Positions 25,230 through 36,564 of a DNA stretch of 64,000 nucleotides are shown in pieces. Each line of letters starts with the position of its first letter. The stretch's first letter is position 1. Location: NCBI RefSeq assembly GCF_014839805.1, contig NC_051123.1, positions 6,492,727 to 6,556,726 of the forward strand. Reading direction: 5' to 3'. The notes below the pieces were generated by a model that was not told where the DNA came from, ran no database searches, and saw only the letters and a program-made list of their open reading frames with translations. Source of the DNA: Manduca sexta (Eukaryota; Arthropoda; Insecta; Lepidoptera; Sphingidae). The position numbers and the translations under genes were made by a program.

Positions 25230-25530
25230 AGGTGTAGCACGCGACGTCGCCCGCGTGAAAAGCCTTCCCCGCTACAATTTTTTCTATAACATTATAGAAC
25301 GCCAGCTCTGTATATAAAAAAAAAACGATTATTTGATTACTTATTTAGCTAATTACCATGATAAAAGTAGACTATTTGTTAACGTAGGACATACCCGTAC
25401 GGTTAATTTCATCTAAATCTGTTTAGTTGTTTTTGCGTTTACTTCTAACATAATTACAAATATCCAAACATTTTTACAAACTTTCGCATTGACATTATTA
25501 ATATGAAATAAAATGAGAAGTATGAAGTTA
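25230..25530 (+). repeat. Family H repeat (lepidopteran type)
   Basis: It starts with CGACGTCGCCCGCGTGAAAAG, ends near TTAATATGAAATAAAATGAG, and inside reads AAATCTGTTTAGTTGTTTTTGCGTTTACT. This order (GCTTCGCCCGCGTG, 'CAAAATCTGTTCAG', 'TTCACAAACTTTCGCATT', AT-rich end) recurs at 28.2, 30.7 and 39.5 kb and inverted at 45.0 kb. No terminal inverted repeats or protein are seen. Class unresolved. Confidence 0.6.
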
Positions 25531-25707
25531 GATAAATAACGGAATGAAGATCTCATATCGATTTTGACAAACATAGGTCAATCTTACTAAAAACAGCAAA
25601 CTACTACTTCCCATCGTAGTATTGTGACACAGCTTAGGACTTAAGTTACTGCCAGACTGAAGTTGCTATTCACGCTGTATGAAATGCTGAACTTAACAGG
25701 TATCCAA

Positions 25708-25845
25708 TCATCTTCATCATCATCAGTAACAGGATGTCCACTGCTGAACATGGGCCTCCGCCAAAGATTTTGAGATCGACTTATTGTAAGCGGCCCGTTT
25801 TCAGTGGCCTCGTGAGACTTTTATGAGGTTATCTGTCCACATCAC
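25708..25845 (-). mobile_element. RTE-like LINE C-terminal scrap
   Basis: On the minus strand it reads MWTDNLIKVSRGH, a stop, then AAYNKSISKSLAEAHVQQWT, a terminal TGA and a (GATGAT)n tail. This is the RTE C-terminus (TDDLIKVAG...SLGEAYVQQWT) with an internal stop, so it is dead. CATCTTCATCATCATCAG at the left is the tail. Confidence 0.75.
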
Positions 25846-25849
25846 CGTA

Positions 25850-27840
25850 TCCAATATTTCACATAAAATTAACAAAAATATATTGATAAAAGTAACTATT
25901 TCCAAACAAAGAACACGCTGTGTTAACAACCTTAGATCAAAGATATGGACTTGTACGAAACATCCCTCGTTCAAGCGTGTACAAACGTTTTCAACGGAAA
26001 AAGCTGATCGGAACCTGCGAACATAGAAAAACTCTCAATTATAAAGGAATTATAATTGTATCAAGACAATTTGTTGCAAAGTTTCGTACATTATGCACTT
26101 TGGCAACGGCATTGCGTCCGTCTGTGTCCGTCACACAGCTAACAAATGCCTTTAAAATGATGCTTGAGAAATCGTTAATTTACACAAATGTAGACTTTAT
26201 GTCTTTTTGATAAGGAATATGAAAGTGCAGGTGACCGTTGCCTGCCGTTCGCAGTTTATTGTGTGCGTGTGTGACTCTTTGATTTCTCGCTCCATTTATC
26301 GTCGAGTTATTAATCAGTTTTAACGCGTTACAACAGTTTTTTTTGTATTGCATTCTAAGTTATTTGTCAATTTAATTGAGATGGAACAGTAATTACTAAT
26401 TATGTACTTAGCTTCACGTGCCTTCAACGAGGCATCAGATATCAAACAGGTTGTTTCTACCGTCGACACTTCCTTGACTTTCACTGTCAATACATCTGAA
26501 ATCAATACGTTTTGTTTCTTTCTATTTATCTCTTTTCATTTAAATTTAAACTTTACAAAGTCTGCTCCACTTGATTTTAGCTTGCCATTGAGTTACACAT
26601 TATTACGTGCGGTGTTGACAGCTTCCTATGATTTGTATACAGATATATTTCATATCCTTTGATATTTGCTGCCTGCGCCTTTCCTACTTCTATCATTCTG
26701 TTTCCTTTATATTCATTAACTGGCGATTCTTAGTAAACTATAAATATTTCCTATAAATAAGTGTATCCAGAATATCCGCTTACTTACCTTTACTGCTGCT
26801 AGCTCGTTCGCTGATACAATTACGAGCATTAATATCTTTTCACACACAATCACGCCTTTTATGTCCAAAGCGGTAGATAGAGACGCAACTAAAAAATACT
26901 GTAATACTACGCCACCCAGTTCATATTTTTTCGTGGAATAAAATTGAAAATTTTGCAAGCATTTTTTTTTAGCCACCGCAATTACTTTTAGAGTTGGCTG
27001 TTGGTTCTTGAAAAACCAATAGAAATGTCCCATTCCATGACAAAGTCATTTATGATATTGTATTAGATTTAAGGTACCTGTAAAGATATTGTACAAATGA
27101 TGATAAATAAAAATAATAATGCTAACAATCAGGTCTCAATAAAAATACGTTACGTTTACGATACTTCAAGGAACAATATGGTCTATAATTCTAATCCTAC
27201 AACTTATCTAAGGCTACACATATAATTAAGATACAATTAACAATCCAATAGTCTCACGCTTTGAGAGAATAATGTTATTTCTGTCCCACCGATCTAGTTT
27301 CCATGTAGCCTGGATAGCCACGCGACCTTTCGGACACCTTATCTGTAATAAAGAATGCAATAACAAACAACAACTGGTCACAAATTAATTTAATTGTTTT
27401 ATACCATTTATTTTTATTGTAAAAAACTGCATTACTCTTTGCCTAAGTCGCCTAGTACGACTAAGTTAATGATTTCATTCGTTTTAATTGAAGAAATCGA
27501 TATGATTTAATGCGTCTTTATTAAGCTTCTTATAAGGTTTGGAATAGCCTAGATTTGCCTAGTTGGGTACTTGTGCCGAAGAATATACGGGCAAATGTAA
27601 AAACCTATCACAATGACACACTTGCGCGCTAATCGCGTCTTCAGATTCAATCAGATCAATCTATGCAATCTATTTTTGATTCTTACTTGTACTTGGCTTA
27701 AGACGATAACTTTATAATTAGGTACTAGACTCAGTGGCAATGGAAATTTTTTCTGAAAAGGAACCCGATGCAACGTATAGATACTAATTTGCTTGAACGA
27801 GATGTGCAAATCGTTCTAAAGATATATTTGCATAAATTGT
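25850..27840. other. No gene supported
   Basis: Open frames at 25,920-26,210 (+), 26,402-26,662 (+) and 26,716-27,033 (-, 105 codons) are the longest, but show no recognisable domain, no consistent splice context and no similarity to each other. They are most likely chance frames or remains of an unknown element. Confidence 0.45.
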
Positions 27841-27844
27841 TAAT

Positions 27845-27882
27845 AAAGGGAAGCCGACAGGGTATATGGAACCTTCGCAACT
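27845..27882 (-). mobile_element. Fragment of the hAT-like MITE, inverted
   Basis: AAGGGAAGCCGACAGGGT, then ATATGGA and CCTTCGCAAC, resembles the reverse complement of bases 27,967-28,014 of the complete element 85 bases to the right. It is a second, decayed end of the same family in opposite orientation. Confidence 0.5.
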
Positions 27883-27958
27883 ACTAGACATTACCCAGAT
27901 AGCAACAATAGTAAAATAAAGCCTAACATTAAAGACATAAAAAGTAAATAATTATATT

Positions 27959-28133
27959 CTGAGTTGCAGTGGCGAAGTGTCCATACAACCCGATTCCTAC
28001 CGGCTTCCCTTTTAGGTTTATTTAAGTTTAGCTTTTGTTTTCTGTTAAATTGGCCGCGATATCTTTATTAAGGCAATTTCTTTTGCCTCGGGTAACCTTT
28101 TAAAAAAAATCACCCTTCGCCACTGCTGAGTTG
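27959..28133. mobile_element. hAT-like MITE with perfect 8-bp duplication
   Basis: The element (27,967-28,125, 159 bp) starts CAGTGGCGAAG and ends CTTCGCCACTG, exact 11-base terminal inverted repeats of the hAT type (CAGTGGCG...). It is flanked by the identical octamer CTGAGTTG at 27,959-27,966 and 28,126-28,133. An 8-bp target duplication is the hAT signature. The interior is non-coding. It is the cleanest DNA-transposon insertion in the window; perfect ends and duplication suggest it is fairly young. Confidence 0.9.
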
Positions 28134-28214
28134 GATTATTAGAACACAAAGATCATCCGTTTATAACTAACTCATTAAAAATGACAAACGAGAGCTATCA
28201 TTAAACAATAAAAT

Positions 28215-28440
28215 CATGTTGAATTAGCTTTTGCTCGCGGCTTCGCCCGCGTGAAGGAGTTTTACGGGATAAAAGTACCGCTATATATTTTCCCAGGATA
28301 TAAAGTAGCCTATAATCTTGCTAGGGTCTTAAACTATCTCCATTCAAATTTCATAAAAGTCCGTTCATTAGGTTTTGAGAAAATCGATAACATACAGACA
28401 GACCTAAAAGGAGACTTTGTTTTATTATATAGATAGATAA
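28215..28440 (+). repeat. Family H repeat
   Basis: It opens with TTTGCTCGCGGCTTCGCCCG and ends in TTGTTTTATTATATAGATAGATA. It holds the AAAGTAGCCTATAATCTTG and CATAAAAGTCCGTTCATTAG stretches typical of this lepidopteran repeat. The open frame 28,251-28,436 runs along it and is not a gene. It is the best preserved H copy here. Confidence 0.7.
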
Positions 28441-28780
28441 CATCAGCATAATCAATAATCTAACGTTGATATCAAATTATTTTCATAAAAATAAAGTACA
28501 AGCTTACTCGTAAATATTAACCGTGTGAGATATTTATTGCTGCATTTTTAAGATCTTATCTTGCGCACGTGCCTTCAACCAATAAACTACTACATATAAC
28601 GTAACATAATGACAAAATCATTTACAGGGAATGGTCGATATATCTCAATTGAAGTTAATATGAGATATAAATTGGCAGTACATTAAGAAAGAATTTATGA
28701 GCTTTTATTTATTTATTGAAGACTATGTTGACAAATAGCTTTACCTATTGGTATTCTTAAAGAAAGGGATTACTACATGA

Positions 28781-28834
28781 ATTAGGGGTAATAGTTATTA
28801 TATATATATATATATAATAATTATTACCCCTAAT
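28781..28834. repeat. 54-bp AT palindrome with (TA)n centre
   Basis: ATTAGGGGTAATAGTTATTA on the left is mirrored by TAATAATTATTACCCCTAAT on the right (one mismatch) around (TA)n. The whole forms a single long hairpin or cruciform. The ends TTAGGGGTAAT suggest a small foldback element; the centre is a slippage-prone microsatellite. Confidence 0.75.
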
Positions 28835-28929
28835 ATATTATATTAGTTTACTTTGTTATTTTATATTGCAATCTATGTGACCGTGTGAATAAGCTTCCAT
28901 TTGAGTCACACACATTACCGTAAACGTCT

Positions 28930-29185
28930 TATTTTTTAGATTTTACCCGTGGCTCCGACCGCGTGATAAACCTTTTCAAAACTAAAGATTCGCCTCCAAA
29001 CCGAATTTCGGTCACGGCAGCCAATGTGATAGGGACATACTGGGTATTTTATTTAAGATGAAAAAACGCAGCCAACATTTTTTGCCTGAACAGGGATTCG
29101 AACTTGGAACGTTAAAGCGGTAGACGTACACATACCGTGTACGCATTACAATTACGCCATCGAAACAGTCCTGAAAGTTCCCCGA
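28930..29185 (-). mobile_element. tRNA-derived SINE remnant (family B related)
   Basis: On the minus strand the right part gives GACTGTTTCGATGGCGTAAT (A box) and, about 60 bases on, AAGTTCGAATCCCTGTTCAG (B box near 29,093-29,105), then GGCAAAAAATGTTGGCTGCG. The left part (28,937-28,985) has CGTGGCTCCGACCGCGTGA, a family H start, and the two may be juxtaposed. The open frame 29,012-29,299 is not a gene. Confidence 0.6.
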
Positions 29186-29189
29186 TAAA

Positions 29190-30680
29190 GTAGCAAACAT
29201 GCAAAATTTTATCCAAAACCATTCAGGTATATCATCTTCACTAAATTTAACGTTTATATTAGTTAAATATTTATCAACCGTCTGAATTACAAGTAACATT
29301 GGCAGAAAGCCGACTGCTTATCACAGGCTTTTAATGTTCGCGTAAAATATTCTAAATATGCAATTTATCCTAAGGTCACGCTATCCAGGTCGTATGAGTT
29401 ACATGGGAAAACAATCACTTGGCAGCAGGCGGGCTGCGGTCATTTAATATACATGTTTTAGCACTGAAACTCGATACGTAGCTCGGTTGCGAATTGATCC
29501 TAGATTGTGTAAGATAAGAACTTGTACTTCAAGAACTTAATTAGATATGATTAATGACTAAATTGTAGAAACTTGACAAATATTGTCGTCGTTGGACACA
29601 ACGGGTATGACGGATATAAACGAAAGGCAATTCGATTTATATTGAAGGATATCTTTGCTCCATTAATATTTGTTTTGAGTTTTGGTGCTGTTTCTTGCCG
29701 TCAGTAGTCTGGAACCCATTCGTAATTCCTGTCTTAGTGGAGAGTACGTGTAAGCTAAAATTTAATAGGTAAACGATAAACATTGAAAGAATTTTAATAC
29801 TACTTCCCTTCAGATACCAGTTAGTATAACCATGTTCGGCCATTGTTTAAATAAAAAAGGGCCCCTTAATTTTGGTGCCTCTGGCCACAATGTAAATTGA
29901 CCTTTTTAAATATCTAAAATCATTATTAAAGTGAAAAGATTTTTTAATAAAAAGTATTCACAATTAACTGAATTGTTGTATTCTAATAGGATAATTGTAC
30001 AGGTCAAATAAACTTAAAAAAAAAATCTTTAATTATTGTGAATTTTTTTAAATCAGATGGACTTGCTACGTCTCAGCGGGCCGCACACAAGAGCTCAGCG
30101 GGCCACCGCGCCGCGCCGCACTGATTGAATAAAGCTGTTTGTACGACTAAAACTCTAAAAATATTTTTACCGCTTCGTACTTTAAAAGGAACTCTTATAG
30201 GAACACTTTCTCGTCAGTCTGTCAAAATCTTCTTTCTAAAGAACGCGTAGAGGTAGGTATCAAGTTGAAATTTATAAATACTTGAGTTAATCAACGCCAT
30301 CAAAAGATTTGACCGTTTGTGTCGCTTATTTTGAAATTTGACAAGAGAATCAAAACCTATAGAGTACCTCCCAATGAACAAGAATCATGCAATTTGGCAA
30401 GAAACAATGTCTTACAGCACCTGTATCAAGTTAGTATTAAATTCGATGTTAAAAACCTATTTGTATTGATTTATTTTATAAATACATAACACTAAATCCA
30501 CCCTAAAACTTCTAACTATAAAATGAATACCAAATGATCGTAATCAAATGTTAATGGCCAGTGAAAACCATTAAATACGTATTTACTCCGTTAATTATAA
30601 GTTCTAACGCAAAATTAACAAACAGCGACAACTAGACCGTACTCGTTGCTTAAGTTTTTTTGGTTCGTTACGTGTATTTT
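29190..30680. other. No gene; short GC-rich patch
   Basis: AT-rich apart from 30,060-30,125, where CAGCGGGCC occurs twice and GCGCCGCGCCGC follows. The open frame 29,637-29,843 (-) has no recognisable motif. Confidence 0.45.
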
Positions 30681-30684
30681 TAAT

Positions 30685-31010
30685 TTAGACTAGGGGTTTC
30701 TCGCGGTTTCACCGGTATGAAAAGCCTTTCTTTTACGAAGTTTACGAAAGTTCCTAAAACACTAGCAAATCATAGCACCATCTATACGACGCTAGCACCA
30801 TCTATTTAAAAATCGGACTAATAAATTCCATTATTTCCTGTCAAAGGAAATAATCGGGAGAAAAAATAGCCTTTGTGTTAATACATGATATGGTCTACGA
30901 GTATGCTAAAATTTATCCCAATCTGTTCAGCTGTCTGCGTTTACTTCTGTGAAACACTCTTAAATTTTCACAAACTTCCATATTTATATTAGTAAGAAGT
31001 AAAATAAGCT
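30685..31010 (+). repeat. Family H repeat, diverged
   Basis: TTTCTCGCGGTTTCACCGGT, AAAGGAAATAATCGGGAGAA, CAATCTGTTCAGCTGTCTGC and CATATTTATATTAGTAAGAAG follow the order seen in other H copies. There is an internal duplication AGCACCATCTAT (30,773-30,784 and 30,794-30,805). Confidence 0.55.
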
Positions 31011-31257
31011 AAGATGTCCCTTACGCTAAGATGTTTTTATTACACGTCATTGCCCTTACGTATTAATGTTGACAATAAAGGCATGACTTTTAAGTTCATG
31101 TGTATTCAATGTTTTACAATATACATTTTCAATAATTATTTATTACCCTAATCAATGTTTAATTTTTATTGACTAATTTACTTGAAACGGGAAGAACATG
31201 ATATCATTTATTTTTATTCCAAATCAAACCACGGTCATTGATAATAATGATCGATAA

Positions 31258-31560
31258 GGACTGCCGAGACGAATGTCCGCAGGTTCAAATCCCAAGGGCA
31301 CACACCTCTGACTTTTCTAAAAAATCATGTGTGTATTCTTTGTGAATTTATCGTTCGCTTTGACGGTGAAGGAAAACATCGTGAGGAAACCTGCACATCC
31401 GAGAAGTTCTCTATAGGAATTTCGAAGGTGTGTGAAGTCTACCAATCCGCACTAGGCCAGCGTGGTGGACTAAGGCCTAATCCCTCTCAGTAGTAGAGGA
31501 GGCCCGTGCTCAGCAGTGGGCAAGTATATAATACAGGGCTGATATTATTATTATTATTAA
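31258..31560 (+). mobile_element. SINE family E (tRNA-derived), nearly complete
   Basis: It has a tRNA-like B box AGGTTCAAATCCC (31,281-31,293). A conserved body follows: GAAGGAAAACATCGTGAGGA, AAGGTGTGTGAAGTCTACCA, CCAGCGTGGTGGACTAAGGC and CAGTAGTAGAGGAGGCCCGT, then CAGCAGTGGG. It ends in GGGCTGATATTATTATTATT, the family's (ATT)n tail. The A-box end is cut or mutated. The copy at 39.97-40.28 kb is the same element inverted and keeps the A box. Confidence 0.85.
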
Positions 31561-31564
31561 GAAT

Positions 31565-33985
31565 AATAACTATATTATTATAAAATATAAGTAAATATGT
31601 TATTATTATATACACTTAAACTATGTTATTATTTGTGTGTATAATATAAAAACAATAACTATGCTACTTTCTTTTCTGTCAGTTAAAAAACCTAATTAAG
31701 AATTTCTCCGCAAATATTTTTATTACAATTCAGATTATATCATAAATAGGCCACAAATCACGACATTAATTTGTTGTAAATATTTGCACGATATGTATTA
31801 AATTAGGTGGATATTTCTCACAAAATATTCACAAAGCGAGCGGATAAATCGTTCAACTAAACCCATTATAAGTAAGACATGAGGTCGATTAGGCAAATAG
31901 CATATCAAAGATTATGGTGTATCAGAGTTTAATAGCGGCCTACGGAAACACATTCCCACTGATATTTTATAAGAATTAAAGAATAAGTAAATGCTGTGTT
32001 CACCTATTAGTAGCACAAATATCAGATGCTCTACCTTATTGCTTTTTTTAATATTGGTTGATGTAATATGTAGTACTGTTGGTGTAACTTATTACAATTA
32101 AATAAATAAACAAGCATCACACAGACGCTGACGCGTGTTGGGGAAACACTTCTATAAAACTGACTTTCTGTATTTAGTGACGCTTCCATAAGTTTCATAG
32201 CAGTGCTACTGAATTTAATTAATGGGACAACTATCAGTTTCATAGTAGTATAATTTTTCCTAACAAGTTCACGTCTGCGCAATGCCTTAGCCGTGGGGCG
32301 GTGACTTTTAGAATATTTACCGCTCCTCTTCGTTACCTAAAAGGGGTTTATAAGAAGCAGTCAGTTCATTCCTACTAGCATTTGATTAGCTTACCTGTAG
32401 AGCGGTTATAAACGCTATTGTAGCGAGTGTAGCATAAAAAATACCTATTTAATTTATGATTTCGTAAATAACTTAAGTTCAATTATGTATTGTTCTTGAT
32501 GAGCACATCAAAAAAAATATTGTAATGTTTATTTGTTATTGCTTTAAAGTTGTTTTAAGAATATCATATCCGCAACACCAATCAATTGCCAATTGAAATA
32601 CTAAATTTCGGCTTTAAAAGTGACGTGAATTAACTCTGTAATAGTGTTAAAATTTTATAATAAAATATACAAGTATGTGTTCGCAGGTCCGGTCGTGACA
32701 ATGTTTTACTCGGATGAAATCAGAATAAAGTTTATGTTAGCGTACATTTTGAATAGGAAAGAATAGGAAAAAATATTTTAAAACAAATTAATTTTTAGCT
32801 TCGATCGTCATTATTGTTCTCAAGTTATGTTTACCCTCACAACTCTAACTTCACTTACTTATCTGACATTTTTCATGGAAGAAAATTTCTTGAGCATTTA
32901 GTCCACTTGTATAATTTATCGATATATTTATACCTTTGTTCTCTTTTTTAATCTATTTATATCAATATCAATTACGCCATGTATGTAAGAGCATAACTTA
33001 AGTATAGGTCGACCGATTTGAGATGTCCCTATATTTTGTATCCGCAAATATCTGGACAAGGTTTGTATGAAAAGACACTTTTGGTAAATCAACGAGAAAA
33101 GTTTAAAATTTGGTTGATATTGTTGTATGTAAATCTTTTTCGTACACGCTAATCTCCGAAACCGCTTTACTGAAGGCGATGAAATATTTTGATTGTTATA
33201 GTTAGTTTTTTTTCTCTGTCTCTTTTTGGCAAGGTGCGTTTTGCGTATCTGCCTACGTCAACGTTTTTAGAGTTAGTCCCAAATAAAAAAGTAAAATACC
33301 CGATAGATGGCACTGTTATCAAGAGTTAAAACTTGAAAGATTTACATACAATGCGGTCTATGACAGCACAACGTCTATCGCGGCCACAAATTTATAAAAT
33401 GTTGTAATTCTAAATTAAGCACTCCCTATAAACAAATTGAAATACTACCTTTATCTTTTTATATTCGATTCAACAAGCCATAACATGACAAATTGCACTT
33501 GCGTATTGTTAGGATTCCTAGCATTAGTGTTAACGGATATCGGACTTGTCTTTCCAGTTTGACTTCTTAACTGAGAGTTGTCACGCGATTAACGAATGAG
33601 GAATTTAGAGGATTAGTAGGTATGTGCGGTATTCCAATTACCTACCTTACAATTGGTACTTGGCGCCACTTCGACTATCTTTATCTACTGTTATAGAATA
33701 AAGAGAATACCAACATGGGACATCTAATATAGAGCATTAATTCCTACATTAATAATTACTAGGTTATGTTCTCGGTTTCACTCTGGTAAAAATAAATACA
33801 AACTTTGGATCCGCATTAACCACTTAGGGACTAAATTTCGAAATATCTTTTTTTACTATTTATTGTTAAAGAGATACTCGGTACAAAATTTTGTAGACTA
33901 AGATATAACATGTAAAAAAAAATTATATGGTCTAAGGTGGGAAGTGTCGTGTCATCGGGCAGTGATATAGTTATTTTTGTTCAAT
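31565..33985. other. No gene supported
   Basis: AT-rich. The open frame 32,031-32,282 (-) has no recognisable domain. 33,000-33,240 has phrases reminiscent of decayed lepidopteran repeats but cannot be classified. Confidence 0.45.
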
Positions 33986-33989
33986 ATCA

Positions 33990-34133
33990 GCTTTGAAGCC
34001 TAGAAATTGTGCCAGATATTCTAATAGGCTTGTCCCCTATCACATTAGGAGACGGAACATGCATGACGAAAAGTGGGTGCCCTATTTACACCTCAGAGTA
34101 CCTCTTCGTGGGTATAGGAGTGATGTGAGTTTT
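33990..34133 (+). mobile_element. SINE family B fragment
   Basis: GAAATTGTGCCAGATATTCT, ATAGGCTTGTCCCCTATCAC, GACGAAAAGTGGGTGCCCTA and GTATAGGAGTGATGTGAG run in the order of the family B body on the + strand. The tRNA-like head is missing, as in a 5'-truncated insertion. Confidence 0.7.
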
Positions 34134-34479
34134 TTTTGTGAGCTTGAGGAAACCGTATCTTTATTGTAATAAGGGACAAATTAAAATACTATAATTAAGT
34201 CATTTAAATAATCACGTCACACATAGGCATACATTCACCGCGTTTCTTTCCTATTATACGAGGACGACTAGCTAATTAGTGAGATTAAAGAAAATTAATG
34301 GGAGCGAGGATAACTCCAAAGCCATATTCAATAAATAATACTAATTATACTCTTCATTAATCATTCGACGCGTACGAGTTTTTACACCTGATATTAAGAC
34401 GTATAAGTTATCAATTTTTGAAACCTGATTGTATGATAGCTTCGGGCTGACAAGAGTTTCGACTTTTTTAGATTTTTCG

Positions 34480-34630
34480 AGGCTATGTTAAAATTTTATG
34501 TAGTTTAATGTATAATGATTTCTTATGTTTACGCGAATGTTAGACATTGAAATAAAACTATTTTACGGATTTTTTCGCGTTTTTTATATAAATAAAAAAC
34601 CGCTATAAAATCCGTAAAATAGTTTAATGT
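34480..34630. mobile_element. Family K element with perfect 19-bp palindromic arms
   Basis: AAACTATTTTACGGATTTT (34,555-34,573) and AAAATCCGTAAAATAGTTT (34,607-34,625) are exact reverse complements. Between them a second inner pair (CGCGTTTTTTATA / AATAAAAAACCGC) pairs nearly fully, so ~71 bases form one hairpin. To the left, TTCTTATGTTTACGCGAATG and TTAGACATTG recur inverted at 47.6 kb, and the right arm recurs at 37.6 kb. It is a dispersed foldback/MITE-like family; no protein. Confidence 0.7.
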
Positions 34631-34634
34631 AATT

Positions 34635-36440
34635 AATTAATATATTTAAAAAAACTAAAGTTACTTAGTAAAAAAAATAATGATAACTCTATGTAGCATC
34701 GTTTTGGAATATAAATGAATAATATATTTTCACAATAATTAACTGTAAAAATTATTTGATAATTCTGGACGTCACGACAATATAAAATATTTAGAGGAAG
34801 TAATCCGTGATAATTTAGCATGAATAAATGGTAGGAGAGGTGGGCAAAAGAAACTAAAGCATTGATAGAAGACATAAATTCGGTCTTTATCCGAAAATAA
34901 ATGGCATATAATTGAATATAGGTACGGCGAGTTAACGATCTGTACTTAATCACTAATAACATTTAACCGGTGTTTATTCAAAATTTATTAAATTATCAGT
35001 CATGGCTAGAAGTTTGCCTCAGTATATAAATATGATTGAAACTAGTTTCTTGTAGATTATTTTAACCGAAAAGTTTGTACTTGTTTTACGTAAGTATAAC
35101 TTATATATAATAAATAACTCTACATTGTCAACTAAGTATACTAGCAAAAGTTATGTTAAAGTTAACTTTCTGAGGTGACAGTACACAATCTTCCAGACAA
35201 TCATGCACTGGAAGAACCATACTACATAGCGTGAAATACCGCTGAATTTTGTAGTGTGTTAACAAAATATGAATTTTATGATAGTTGTAGCGGTAACTAA
35301 CCATTGTAGCCCTATCGGACAAGTAGCCACTACCTATTAAACAAATCAATACGTAGTAATGGGGAATTTGGTACTTTAAACTGACCGCCAATAGGAAATA
35401 TTACGTTTCTCTCGAATTTGTCTACAGCCAAAACTCTATAATTTTATATAAACGGATATCCATCACTCATTTACCTATTTGTAAACACTTTTATATTAGT
35501 TACTTCGTACCTATCTTTTACGAATCGAGTCCAATCTTTCACTAATTAAGTAGCAAGATTGATCCGACAACGTATCCGTAGATAGCAAAAACACAAATAT
35601 TTTCGCATTTATATGATTAATGGGACATAGATACACCCTTAAAAGGAGACAAAAATTACTGTAAAGTAATTTACTACTACATTCCGCATTAATTACTCGC
35701 TTGACTAATTAAGACGGATCGAATAAAATCGCCAGTAATTTTTCCCACGAAGTAATCTGGTAAATGGTTTATAATTTATTGTTACTTTTGATTTATTGTG
35801 ATTTTTAACATTTTTATTGTTTAACAAGGATATTTATGTTTAAAGACATATACATAAAATGGGTATTAGAATTCTGGTAAGTACATAACCTATACTTTGT
35901 TGATTGGACTTCTCCAGTCCCCAGTTCCAGTTCAGAGTGGTGAATAAAAAATATAAGCAGACTTTTAAATTGCAGAAATAAAATATATTTTTAACGTGGT
36001 TATAATTTATGTATTGTGTAATACAGCCCGATCCAACCAGCAATACTCTAACACTCGTAATATTACTATTGTGTTTTGGCTCTTTAAAATGTTTTCCTTA
36101 TTTTAGATAATCATAATTCAACAGCAACCATATCGTTTAAATAATATACGCAAGCTGCAAGTATTTGAATGATTTCCGTTTCCTAAATTATACAGTGCTG
36201 GTGTAGGACTGAGATAATAAAAATAATTTATAGAGTCGTTTCAAATACAGCATTGAATACAAATTGTTCGATAAGACGTTTTGTTTTTAGACTGTTCAAC
36301 AAACTAACTCAATCAAAATGTATAAATAACTATTGTCCTAACGATGATCGATAAAAATCATCAAAAATAAAATGAAATCCAAACTACAATATAATTTTAT
36401 ATTGTAAATATATCTTATAATCGAAGAACTATATTTTACG
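34635..36440. other. No gene supported
   Basis: AT-rich. Open frames 34,633-34,962 (-, 109 codons), 35,128-35,391 (-) and 35,840-36,043 (-) are phenylalanine/isoleucine/tyrosine-rich, as chance frames in AT-rich DNA are, and show no family motif. Confidence 0.45.
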
Positions 36441-36449
36441 AATAAAACG

Positions 36450-36560
36450 ACACACAAGCTTGTGCCCCTTATCCCTAAAGGACCAAGCGGAGGCGTAACT
36501 ACTACACCCGCTTGACGCCTTGTATATTTTGTCCCATGATGCGATAAGGGGCGAACCCAA
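36450..36560 (-). mobile_element. SINE family B fragment, diverged
   Basis: CCCCTTATCCCTAAAGGACC, GGAGGCGTAACTACTACACC, GTCCCATGATGCGATAAGGG and GCGAACCC correspond to the right half of family B (ATCCCCGAAGGGGTATGCAG...GTCCCATGATGTGATAGGGG). The head is absent. Open frame 36,338-36,577 is not a gene. Confidence 0.65.
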
Positions 36561-36564
36561 AAAA

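Noticed and set aside
26716..27033. 105-codon frame on the minus strand
   Set aside because: Composition is that of AT-rich chance frames, with no motif, no splice or promoter context, and no second exon.
31540..31620. (ATT)n-rich stretch as a CRISPR-like or satellite array
   Set aside because: It is the simple-sequence tail of SINE family E plus AT-rich flank; no spaced repeats.
34633..34962. 109-codon frame on the minus strand
   Set aside because: Phenylalanine-, isoleucine- and tyrosine-rich chance frame in AT-rich DNA, beginning within the edge of the family K palindrome.
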